Shown in pieces: positions 23,451 to 30,557 of a DNA stretch of 33,992 nucleotides. A model generated the notes under the pieces. It saw only the letters and a list, made by a program, of their open reading frames with translations, had not been told where the DNA came from and made no database searches. The position numbers and the translations under genes are program-made. Source of the DNA: Streptomyces ureilyticus (lineage in GTDB: Bacteria > Actinomycetota > Actinomycetes > Streptomycetales > Streptomycetaceae); NCBI RefSeq assembly GCF_011045025.1, contig NZ_JAAKZX010000096.1, positions 1-33,992 of the forward strand, in the 5' to 3' direction. The first letter of the stretch is position 1; every line of letters begins with the position of its first letter.

Positions 23451-23510
23451 GGGCCAGGCAGGAAGGATGCGGCAAGTACGGCGAGCCGGCTGTCCATCCA
23501 CGCCTGGCCC
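23451..23510. repeat. 9-bp inverted repeat in the ccr / cold-shock gap
   Basis: GGGCCAGGC at 23451-23459 and GCCTGGCCC at 23502-23510 are perfectly complementary, 42 bases apart, in the 190-base gap between two convergent genes. It could fold as a long-loop terminator for ccr or be the scar of a small mobile element; the sequence does not decide. No gene is recognised in this gap. Confidence 0.4.
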
Positions 23511-23617
23511 ACCAGGACGAAGCACTTCAGGTGGCATGAACCAGATCACGCAATGCCCTTGGGAGATCGGGCATCACCCTGACATGGTCGGCGGCGTCAA
23601 AGGATGACATCACCCAG

Positions 23618-24076
23618 TCACGAGGCGATCCACCGTCGTGATTTCGCCAGCTCGACGACAATGCCGCGGACCTCTCTGACCTGTGCCGCAGTGAGAGTAT
23701 CGGCTCGTTCGAGCAGGGCTTCTGTGAGGTCGGCACGGAAGCGAGCGGCGTCCTGCGGACCCGCTTCAAAGGCGTCGTCGTCCGTGTCGCTCAAGAACAC
23801 CGGCTGCCGCTCCGTTGGCGCGCTGTCGACCTCCGCACCCCGAGTGACCCGATGGGAAGAGGGTTGGTAGACGAGACGGATCTCCGATGCTTTGGGTCCT
23901 TTTTCTCCCATTTGCAAGAAGAACTCTACTTCGCTGCCCTCCTGATACAGGAACTTCTCGTCAAGGAGGTCATTCGCGTGCATGAACACGTCGTCGCCAC
24001 CCTCCTTGGGCGCGATGAACCCATACCCCTTGACCTCGTCGAAGCGCAGGACCTTACCCAACGTCAACACAGCCAT
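23618..24076 (-). CDS. Cold-shock domain protein with C-terminal extension
   Basis: A 152-residue protein. The N-terminal cold-shock (OB-fold) domain, about residues 1-68, shows the RNA-binding motifs KGYGFIAP and DVFMHAND. The acidic, alanine-rich C-terminal half (about 80-152) is helical and not part of classic CspA. Such extended cold-shock proteins are common next to peptide or polyketide antibiotic clusters in Streptomyces. ATG 24076 is chosen because the domain begins two residues later; the longer frame to 24178 adds sequence outside the family. It is divergent from a type II thioesterase gene. It binds single-stranded RNA or DNA and may act as an RNA chaperone; no specific target can be read. 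Confidence 0.85.
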   Translation of the reverse strand: MAVLTLGKVLRFDEVKGYGFIAPKEGGDDVFMHANDLLDEKFLYQEGSEVEFFLQMGEKGPKASEIRLVYQPSSHRVTRGAEVDSAPTERQPVFLSDTDDDAFEAGPQDAARFRADLTEALLERADTLTAAQVREVRGIVVELAKSRRWIAS

Positions 24077-24178
24077 ACCCCCAACACACACCGCAACATG
24101 AGGAGTCGCTCCCTCAATGAGCAACCCAAGGGAGGAATCTACAGTCCCTGCTCGGCAGCGTGCGTGCTTTATCGCCAA

Positions 24179-24191
24179 CCCCCGTTGGGGG
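24179..24191. other. Short hairpin in the thioesterase leader
   Basis: CCCCC-GTT-GGGGG, a perfect 5-base stem in the region between the divergent cold-shock and thioesterase genes, 64 bases before the thioesterase start. It could influence the leader RNA; no function is established. Confidence 0.3.
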
Positions 24192-24255
24192 ACAACACTG
24201 GCCCCTCGCCGAACCGTCCGGTCCGGTTTGATGCCCGAAAGGACATGGCAACGTC

Positions 24256-25011
24256 ATGGCAGGAAACCACGGACCGACGGACACGTGGATCAGGTGCTTC
24301 CACCCGCTGCCGGGGGCCCGCATCCGCGTGGTGTGCTTCCCGCATGCCGGTGGCTCGGCGTCGTACTACCACCCGGTGTCGAGAGCGCTCTCCGACCCCG
24401 CCGAGGTGTTGGTGCTCCAGTACCCGGGCCGTCAGGATCGCAGGACTGAGCCCTGCATCGAGGACCTCGACGAACTGGCCGACGCCATCACGACGGCACT
24501 GTGTGGTCGGCTCGACGTGCCGACCCTACTCCTCGGTCACAGTATGGGGGCGGCCCTCGCCTTCGAGGTCGCTCGCCGCCTGGAGGCCGCGGGCACCGCG
24601 CCGTCGGCACTCATGGTTTCCGGGCGGCGTCCCCCCGGGCAACTCGTCCCTGAGTCGGTGCACACGTCAACGGAAGCCCAACTGATCGCACACGTCAGGA
24701 AGTTGAACGGCACTGACGCCGATGTGCTGGCAGACCCCGACATCCGCAGCATGGTGCTTCCCGCCATCCGCAGTGACTACAAAGCGGCCGAGACCTACCG
24801 CTATCGTCCGGGACCGGCTCTCACGTGCCCTGTCGTCGCACTCACCGGGGACAACGACCCTCAAGTGAGCGTGGCGGAGGCGGCGCGATGGGAGGAGTAC
24901 ACCACGGGAGAGTTCTCCCTGGAGGTATTCGAGGGCGGCCACTTCTTCTTCATGACAGCTCCCGACAAGCCGCTCGCCCTGCTGGCCGAACGGATTGCCG
25001 CGCAGACATGA
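24256..25011 (+). CDS. Type II thioesterase (proof-reading hydrolase)
   Basis: A 251-residue alpha/beta hydrolase of the TEII (GrsT/RifR) family. These remove stalled acyl groups from carrier proteins of non-ribosomal peptide or polyketide synthases. Family landmarks are CFPHAGGSASYYHPVS near residues 27-42, the nucleophile motif GHSMGAALAFE near 95-105, the acid in TGDNDPQV and the catalytic His in EGGHFFFM. ATG 24256 lies 12 bases after GAAAGGA, a slightly long spacing, but no better in-frame start is available. No carrier-protein enzyme is present in the window. It lies 217 bases upstream of the phosphonate operon on the same strand, so a shared pathway is possible but unproven. Confidence 0.9.
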   Translation: MAGNHGPTDTWIRCFHPLPGARIRVVCFPHAGGSASYYHPVSRALSDPAEVLVLQYPGRQDRRTEPCIEDLDELADAITTALCGRLDVPTLLLGHSMGAALAFEVARRLEAAGTAPSALMVSGRRPPGQLVPESVHTSTEAQLIAHVRKLNGTDADVLADPDIRSMVLPAIRSDYKAAETYRYRPGPALTCPVVALTGDNDPQVSVAEAARWEEYTTGEFSLEVFEGGHFFFMTAPDKPLALLAERIAAQT

Positions 25012-25228
25012 CCCGGCCGTGACGAGACGAGGAGTCGGCTCCCAGGAGTCCCCCGCACGTGCGTCGTACAACGTGGACGATGCGCGAACAGCACATTCGG
25101 ATGACACAAACATGGCGGATATTTGAGGAAAACTCAGGTCAACCGAATCGTCGACGCAGACAACTCCTCTACAACCCGCGGGTCGAGCGGGTCACGGCAA
25201 TACGCTGTGTGGCAGGCAGGGGGCGTCG
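25012..25228 (+). promoter_or_regulatory. Leader/promoter region of the phosphonate operon
   Basis: 217 bases without a convincing gene. An AT-rich patch at about 25100-25135 contrasts with the flanks and is the likeliest promoter position, but no -10/-35 pair stands out. A 50-codon frame (25080-25232) ends on the dioxygenase start as GTGA; its codon choice (ATA, TTT, ACA) is unlike the neighbours. Confidence 0.35.
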
Positions 25229-26125
25229 GTGACGAACAACGGGGATCGGGTCGGTCAAGGGCGGGCACAGGGGGACGGGTTCGATCCCCTGCGTGTGCCG
25301 GTGGAGGGGAACCTTCGGGACTACTTGACCGACGCGGACGAAAGCATGGCCGACGAAGCCGCGGCGCGGGCCGAGTTGGGAAAGTACGTACGCACATATC
25401 TGGACGACGGCGCCGGAGTGCTGGTCCTCGCCGGGCTCCCCGCCGATCGCGACAGCGGTGAGCGGGCCGTCTCCCGCGCGACCAGCCTGATCGGCGCGCC
25501 GCTGCCGCAGAACCGGGAAGGCACCCTCGTCCGCGAGGTGAAGGACCGGGGCATGAGCATCAGCCAGCGGGGGCGTACCCGGTACTCCGACTCCCGGCTC
25601 GGTGGTGACCTGCACACCGATGGCGCCGAGGCGGCGCTGCCCGCGCCCGATGTGTTCACGCTCTTCTGCGTACGCCAGTCAGAGTGGGGCGGGGCTCTCC
25701 AGTGCTTGCACGTACGGGACGTGGAACGCGCACTCGAGCCGGGCGTTGTGCGGACCCTGCGGGAACCCTTCCATTTTGACCGGCGCGGCGACCAACAGCC
25801 GGGCGAGGCCCCCACGACAACCAAACCCGTGCTGTTCACCCAGCGCGGACGGCCCGCCATCACCTACCTGCGCAGCTATATCGACCAGGGCCACGATCGC
25901 CCGGACGTGCCTCCCCTCACCGTCCGGCAGCGGACAGCCCTTGACGCTCTCGACGCGTTGATCGGTTCGAGCAGCGCATTGCTGACCGGAAAACTGCGCG
26001 AAGGTGAACTCGCCCTGTTCGACAACCTGGCATTGCTGCATGGGCGCACGGAGTTCCGGGACGAGCCCGACCACACCCGGTTGCTCCTGCGCACATGGAT
26101 ACGTCGCACCATCGAAGCGTCGTGA
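25229..26125 (+). CDS. TauD/TfdA-type Fe(II)/2-oxoglutarate dioxygenase
   Basis: A 298-residue non-heme iron oxygenase. The iron facial triad is His129-Thr-Asp131 in GDLHTDG and His271 in LLHGRTEF, with a 2-oxoglutarate-binding arginine likely Arg284 or Arg288 (DHTRLLLRTW). The family hydroxylates, desaturates or oxidatively cleaves small substrates. TauD-like enzymes tailor several phosphonates (for example FrbJ in FR-900098), so a phosphonate intermediate is a reasonable substrate here. The start is GTG 25229 after GGCAGGGGG. It is the first gene of the phosphonate operon, overlapping the glycerate-kinase gene by four bases if that begins at GTG 26122. It is not HEPD/MPnS, which have a different (cupin) architecture. 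Confidence 0.85.
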   Translation: MTNNGDRVGQGRAQGDGFDPLRVPVEGNLRDYLTDADESMADEAAARAELGKYVRTYLDDGAGVLVLAGLPADRDSGERAVSRATSLIGAPLPQNREGTLVREVKDRGMSISQRGRTRYSDSRLGGDLHTDGAEAALPAPDVFTLFCVRQSEWGGALQCLHVRDVERALEPGVVRTLREPFHFDRRGDQQPGEAPTTTKPVLFTQRGRPAITYLRSYIDQGHDRPDVPPLTVRQRTALDALDALIGSSSALLTGKLREGELALFDNLALLHGRTEFRDEPDHTRLLLRTWIRRTIEAS

Positions 26126-27267
26126 ACGCCGGCCAGGCGGCCGCCGCGGACATCGTGGTGGCTCCCAACTGCATGCGCGGACACGCCTCGGCCACTGAAG
26201 TGGCCGCCGCGCTCGTCGCAGGCGTCCGACGGGCCCGGCCCGCCGCGAGCGTGCTGGCCCGGCCGCTCTCGGACGGCGGCGACGGCACGCTCGACGTCCT
26301 GCACGCGACCCGCGGCGGCCGCCTCCACCCGCTGGACGTCATCGACGTTCTCGGTCGGCCGGCGAAGGCCCGATGGCTCGCGCTCGACCGGCACACCGCC
26401 GTGGTCGAGAGCGCCGGGCTCTGCGGTCTGGGGGCACTGCGCCCCCACGAACTACGGGTGCTGGAGGCTAGTTCGGCCTCGGTCGGCCACGCCATCGCCG
26501 CGGCCGTCGCAGCAGGTGCCACCACGGTCCTCGTGGCTCTTGGCGGAACAGCCGTCACGGATGGCGGCGCCGGCGCGCTGGCCGCGCTCGGAGCCCGCTT
26601 CCTGGACCGCGGAGGTCGCGAGACGGATCCCAGCCCGGGGCGCGTCACCGGGGCGGTGCGCGTCGACCTGACCCCCGCCCGCTCGCTGCTGTCCGGGGTG
26701 ACCGTGCGCCTGCTCGCGGACGTACGCACACCCCTGTCGGACAACCTGGACACGTTTGGAGCCCAGAAAGGCATCACCGCCCAGAACCGTCCGGCAGCCG
26801 TCCGAGCCCTGCATCACCTCACCGGCCTGCTCACGGACGCTGGCGACCGCGGAGCGACAAAGCGATTCCACACCCCCTGGTTCGGGGCCGGCGGCGGCAT
26901 CGGCTTCGGGCTCTCCGCGGTGACGGACACCACCGCCCGCAGCGGTGCGGAAGCACTGCTGGACATCACCGACCCGGACGACACCATCGGCCGAGCTGAC
27001 CTGGTCCTGACCGCAGAAGGGGCCATCGACGAGGGAACCTGGCAGGGCAAACTGCCGGGCAGTATCGCCCGGCTGCGCCGCGAACGCGGACTGCCCACGG
27101 CCATGGTCGCCATGCGTGCCGACGAGCCCGCCGACCATCCGCTGGTCACCACTCACCTCATCGACAACCCGCGCCCCGGCGCCGCCCTGACAGGACCCGC
27201 ACTCCGGCGGGGCCTGGCGCGGGCCGCCGCGGAGGCATGCGCGGCCCGGGCGGTCGCGGAGACGTAA
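26122..27267 (+). CDS. Glycerate kinase-family protein (GarK/GlxK type)
   Basis: A 381-residue glycerate kinase. Family members phosphorylate D-glycerate at O2 (GarK class) to give 2-phosphoglycerate. Conserved parts visible are LSDGGDGTLDVL, ALGGTAVTDGGAGALAALGA, TFGAQKG and TAEGAIDEGTWQGKLPG. The N-terminal signature, usually APDSFKGS or close to it, is APNCMRGHAS here, so the substrate pocket may be altered. The start GTG 26122 overlaps the dioxygenase stop as GTGA; ATG 26095 is the alternative. Its presence inside a phosphonate operon suggests either supply of 2-phosphoglycerate, the precursor of PEP, or phosphorylation of a pathway hydroxy acid. A 76-base gap separates it from the next gene, the only sizeable gap in the operon. 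Confidence 0.85.
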   Translation: MNAGQAAAADIVVAPNCMRGHASATEVAAALVAGVRRARPAASVLARPLSDGGDGTLDVLHATRGGRLHPLDVIDVLGRPAKARWLALDRHTAVVESAGLCGLGALRPHELRVLEASSASVGHAIAAAVAAGATTVLVALGGTAVTDGGAGALAALGARFLDRGGRETDPSPGRVTGAVRVDLTPARSLLSGVTVRLLADVRTPLSDNLDTFGAQKGITAQNRPAAVRALHHLTGLLTDAGDRGATKRFHTPWFGAGGGIGFGLSAVTDTTARSGAEALLDITDPDDTIGRADLVLTAEGAIDEGTWQGKLPGSIARLRRERGLPTAMVAMRADEPADHPLVTTHLIDNPRPGAALTGPALRRGLARAAAEACAARAVAET

Positions 27268-27343
27268 GCCCAAAGCTCGACAAACAGTGCGACAAGCCGC
27301 CGATGACACGGCCGGCTCGAAGAAGGCATGGAGCTGGAGGGAC

Positions 27344-28456
27344 ATGTACCACAGTGATCGCACCGACCGGGCTTTCGTGGTCGGCAGTAAATCCCTGACC
27401 GAATTCGTCGTCGAAGCGCTCGTGTCGGTCGGCGCCGCCGAGGCCGACGCGGAAGTGACGGCCGAGGTCCTGCTGGCCGCGGACCTCGCCGGTGTCGACA
27501 GCCACGGAGTCGCCCGGCTCCGCCGGTACGTCGAGGGCTTGCGCGCGGGCACGATCAACAAAGGTGCGCGTCCGCGCGTGGTCCGTGAGGCCGGGGGCGT
27601 CAGCGTCGTCGACGCGGAGAACGGGTTGGGGCAGCCCGCCCTGTGCCTCGCCGTCGACCTGGCCGTCGAACGCGCCAAGGAACACGGCATCGCGGCGGTG
27701 GCAGTACGCCGGTCGAACCACATCGGCATCGCAGGCTGGTACACCGAACGTGCCGCCAGAGCCGGAACGCTGGCCCTGGTGACCACCAACGCCACCCCTC
27801 AAGTCGCTCCCTCCGGCGCTGCCGAGCCCATGTTCGGCACGGACCCCGTCAGCTACGCGGTACTCACCGACGGCGAGCCGCTCTGCTACGACGCGGCGAC
27901 CAGCATCGTCCCGCGCGGCAAGCTGGAGCGGCTGCACCGGGAGGGCAGGCCCATGCTCCCCGGTTGGGCCGTCGGACCGGACGGTGTCACTTCCACCGAC
28001 ATTCCCCTGGTCGTCGCCGGACTGCGAGCCAGAGAGGGCTACGCGCTGCTGCCCGTCGGCGGCCTCGGCGAGGAGCACGGCGGCCACAAGGGCTCCGGGA
28101 TCGGCCTGCTGGCCGAACTACTCTGCGGACCCCTCACCGGCGCGAGCTGGAGCCGTCACACCTACGGACCGCAGGGCGCGGACCTCGGACACTTCGTGCT
28201 GTGTCTGGACCTCGCTGCGTTGGGCGACATCGGACGCATCACGCGCGACATCACGGCGATGGCGGATGAGATCCGCGCGGGTAGCCCCATCGACGAACGG
28301 ACTCCTGTCCGGCTTCCCGGCGATCGCCGCCATCGCTGCGCCGAGGAACGCTCGGCCAACGGCATACCGCTGCTCCGGCCCGTCGTCGAGGATCTGGGCA
28401 AGATCGCGGAACTCGCCGGTATCAGGCCGCTCACCGCCAGGGAGGGCCAGCTGTGA
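27344..28456 (+). CDS. Ldh2-family NAD(P)-dependent 2-oxoacid reductase
   Basis: A 370-residue member of the malate/L-lactate dehydrogenase type 2 family (relatives include sulfolactate and ureidoglycolate dehydrogenases), which is unrelated in fold to Rossmann dehydrogenases. Landmarks are DSHGVARLRRYVEGLRAG near residues 46-63, the nucleotide/substrate His in RRSNHIGIAGWYTE, TNATPQVAPSGAAEPMFGTDP, GGHKGSGIGLLAELL and the terminal GIPLLRPVVEDL. ATG 27344 follows GGAGG at five bases. In this operon it may reduce hydroxypyruvate to glycerate or phosphonopyruvate to phosphonolactate. Known relatives use 2-oxo acids with small charged groups, so both are credible. The next gene starts inside its stop codon. 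Confidence 0.88.
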   Translation: MYHSDRTDRAFVVGSKSLTEFVVEALVSVGAAEADAEVTAEVLLAADLAGVDSHGVARLRRYVEGLRAGTINKGARPRVVREAGGVSVVDAENGLGQPALCLAVDLAVERAKEHGIAAVAVRRSNHIGIAGWYTERAARAGTLALVTTNATPQVAPSGAAEPMFGTDPVSYAVLTDGEPLCYDAATSIVPRGKLERLHREGRPMLPGWAVGPDGVTSTDIPLVVAGLRAREGYALLPVGGLGEEHGGHKGSGIGLLAELLCGPLTGASWSRHTYGPQGADLGHFVLCLDLAALGDIGRITRDITAMADEIRAGSPIDERTPVRLPGDRRHRCAEERSANGIPLLRPVVEDLGKIAELAGIRPLTAREGQL

Positions 28457-29652
28457 ACGACGATCCCGGCAGCGCGACTTCCGCCCCATTCCTCCACGAG
28501 AAAGCCCCGGCGGCCGATCCCATAGACCTGTCGTCCGGACAAATCCTGGAGCCCTTACCCGAGATCGCACGCGCCGCTGTCCGCCGGATGCTGGACTCCC
28601 CACGCGTCGCCGCGTACGCGCCCGGCACCGGTGCGACGGAACTGCGCTCGGCCGTGGCGCACCACTACAGGCTCCGCACCGGCACGGCCGTCGACGCCGA
28701 GCACATCACGATCACCGCAGGCGGCCGGCACGGCTTGTTCGCGGCCATCGCCGCCGTGGCACGCGATGGCGAGATCCTCGTTCCGGCCCCGTACTGGAGC
28801 CACTACCCGACCGTCGTCCAGCTTGCCGGCGCCACAGCGGTCGCCGTGCCGGGCGACCCGGAACACGGGCTGCTCGTCGACCCGGAGCGCCTGGACGCCG
28901 CCCGTACGCGCCGTACCCGGGCCGTACTCGTCAACAGCCCGGTCAATCCATCGGGAGCCGGCTACGACGAAGAACGCATGCGCTCGCTGCGCGGGTGGGC
29001 GGCCGACCGGGACATACGCCTGATCATCGACGACATCTACTGGGCCTACGGCCCGGACGTCGACAACCGTGTCCAGCCCGGGCCGCACGAAGTCGTCATC
29101 GGCGGGGCTTCCAAGGTGTATGCCCTGGCCGGGCTACGTGTCGGCTGGGTATGGGCGGACCCTCGGCTGACGGCGGAGGTACGGGAGATCGTCGAGCACA
29201 CCACCGGGCCCGTCTCCGGACCGGCCCAGGCCGCCGCCGCGGCGGTGCTGCGGCACGAGAACGACGCCGTCGGCACGAGCGCGGCCACCGGAGACGGCGT
29301 CGCCCGGCGTGCCGCGGAACTGGCCACTCAGCGGGCCGTGGCGCTGGAGGCCATGTCCGCGGTCCCGTACCTGAAACCACTGCCGGCTGCCGGTGGGATC
29401 TACCTCTGCCTCGACGCGTCGCAAGCGCTGGCACGCCGACTGCTCGGAGCCGACGACGACCAGCAACTGTGCCGCGCGCTGCGGCGCGAGGCCGGAGTCG
29501 GACTCCGCGCCGGCTCGACGTTCGGCATGCCCGGCCATCTGCGGCTCTGTGTCGCGGAACCCCATGACGTCCTGCGCACGGCCGCCCGTCGCCTGACCTC
29601 GTGTCTGACCGCGGCGGCCGAGCTGTCACTCACCACCGTAGGAGAAGCGTGA
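28453..29652 (+). CDS. PLP-dependent aminotransferase, class I/II
   Basis: A 399-residue fold-type I aminotransferase similar to aspartate aminotransferases. It has NSPVNPSG (cofactor Asn165), IIDDIYW (Asp194), the Schiff-base Lys221 in GGASKVYALAGLRVGW, and a C-terminal substrate-binding Arg in HLRLCVAEP. GTG 28453 overlaps the previous stop as GTGA. Codon 35 (28555-28557) is TTA, so translation should depend on the bldA tRNA; because every later gene is coupled by overlaps, this may delay the core phosphonate enzymes too. Possible substrates are phosphonopyruvate (giving phosphonoalanine), phosphonoacetaldehyde, or a later keto acid; the sequence does not decide. Confidence 0.9.
   Translation: MNDDPGSATSAPFLHEKAPAADPIDLSSGQILEPLPEIARAAVRRMLDSPRVAAYAPGTGATELRSAVAHHYRLRTGTAVDAEHITITAGGRHGLFAAIAAVARDGEILVPAPYWSHYPTVVQLAGATAVAVPGDPEHGLLVDPERLDAARTRRTRAVLVNSPVNPSGAGYDEERMRSLRGWAADRDIRLIIDDIYWAYGPDVDNRVQPGPHEVVIGGASKVYALAGLRVGWVWADPRLTAEVREIVEHTTGPVSGPAQAAAAAVLRHENDAVGTSAATGDGVARRAAELATQRAVALEAMSAVPYLKPLPAAGGIYLCLDASQALARRLLGADDDQQLCRALRREAGVGLRAGSTFGMPGHLRLCVAEPHDVLRTAARRLTSCLTAAAELSLTTVGEA
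28555..28557 (+). other. TTA (bldA-dependent) codon in the phosphonate operon
   Basis: Leu35 of the class I/II aminotransferase (ILEPLPEIAR) is encoded by TTA. I found no other in-frame TTA in the operon on reading. In Streptomyces TTA is read only by the bldA tRNA, which is abundant late in growth. Confidence 0.9.
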
Positions 29653-30557
29653 CCATCACCTCATCCGAATCGTCGACCACCCACACGAAGTCCACTGTGT
29701 CCGCCCCGCGCGCCGCCGCGCTCCGGGAGGCGTTCGCCGATGGCCGACTGGTCAGAACGGCCGGCGCGCACGACGGCCTGTCGGCCCGGCTCGCGGAGGA
29801 AGCCGGATTCGACGCCGTCTGGGCGTCCGGGCTGGAGATCTCGGCGGCGAACGGCCTGCCGGACGTCAGCCTGCTCGGCATGGCCGAATACCTTGCCGGA
29901 GCCGTGGCGATGCAGCGTTCGGTGTCGCTCCCGGTGATCGCCGACTGCGACACCGGATTCGGCGGTGTCCTCAACGCCGCTTACACGATGATGCGTTACG
30001 AAGAGGCGGGCATCGCCGGCATCTGCATCGAGGACAAGATCTTCCCCAAGCGCAACAGCTTTGTGAACGCCGGCCAGAAGCTCCTGGCGGCCGATGAGTT
30101 CGGCCGTAAGCTCCAAGCCGCCAAGAGGGCCCAGCTGTCGGCGGACACCGTACTGATCGCCCGCACCGAAGCGTTCATCTGCGGCCTCGGGCTGGAGGAG
30201 GCGCTGAGCCGCTGCCACCTCTACGTCGATGCCGGCGCGGACGCCGTACTCGTCCACTCGAAGGCGGTGGACTCCACGGAGATCGTCTCTTTCATGCGGG
30301 AGTGGGACCACCGGGCGCCGGTCGTGATCGTTCCGACCACCTACGCCGACTTTTCCTCCACGCAGGCGCGCGAGGCGGGGATCGCGATGGTCATCTACGC
30401 GAACCACGGAATGCGCGCCGCCATCACGGCCATCCGCGACACCTGGGCCGACGTCCTCGCGAAGGGCTCCACCGCGGACTTGGAACCGCGTATCGCCACC
30501 GTCAAGGACATCTTCGCGCTGTCCGGCATGGACCAGTGGCTGGAAACCGATCGATGA
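29649..30557 (+). CDS. ppm: Phosphoenolpyruvate mutase
   Basis: A 302-residue isocitrate-lyase-superfamily enzyme that rearranges PEP to phosphonopyruvate, creating the C-P bond that defines phosphonate biosynthesis. The diagnostic PEP-mutase signature EDKIFPKRNS is at residues 128-137. This separates it from methylisocitrate lyases and oxaloacetate hydrolases. Also present are VWASG (57-61), DCDTGFGG with metal-side Asp99/Asp101, and ARTEAFI. GTG 29649 overlaps the aminotransferase stop (GTGA); the first 20 residues are a Ser/Thr-rich tail. The reaction equilibrium favours PEP, so the coupled decarboxylase that follows (ATGA overlap) is needed to pull it forward. Confidence 0.96.
   Translation: MTITSSESSTTHTKSTVSAPRAAALREAFADGRLVRTAGAHDGLSARLAEEAGFDAVWASGLEISAANGLPDVSLLGMAEYLAGAVAMQRSVSLPVIADCDTGFGGVLNAAYTMMRYEEAGIAGICIEDKIFPKRNSFVNAGQKLLAADEFGRKLQAAKRAQLSADTVLIARTEAFICGLGLEEALSRCHLYVDAGADAVLVHSKAVDSTEIVSFMREWDHRAPVVIVPTTYADFSSTQAREAGIAMVIYANHGMRAAITAIRDTWADVLAKGSTADLEPRIATVKDIFALSGMDQWLETDR

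Noticed and set aside
25080..25232. A 50-codon frame ending on the dioxygenase start codon as GTGA
   Set aside because: The overlap is attractive for a leader peptide, but codons such as ATA, TTT and ACA, an Arg-rich end and no ribosome-binding site make it unlike neighbouring genes.
25229..26125. Assignment as hydroxyethylphosphonate dioxygenase (HEPD/MPnS)
   Set aside because: Those enzymes have a cupin plus helical architecture; this protein has the TauD HxD...H layout and 2-oxoglutarate arginines.
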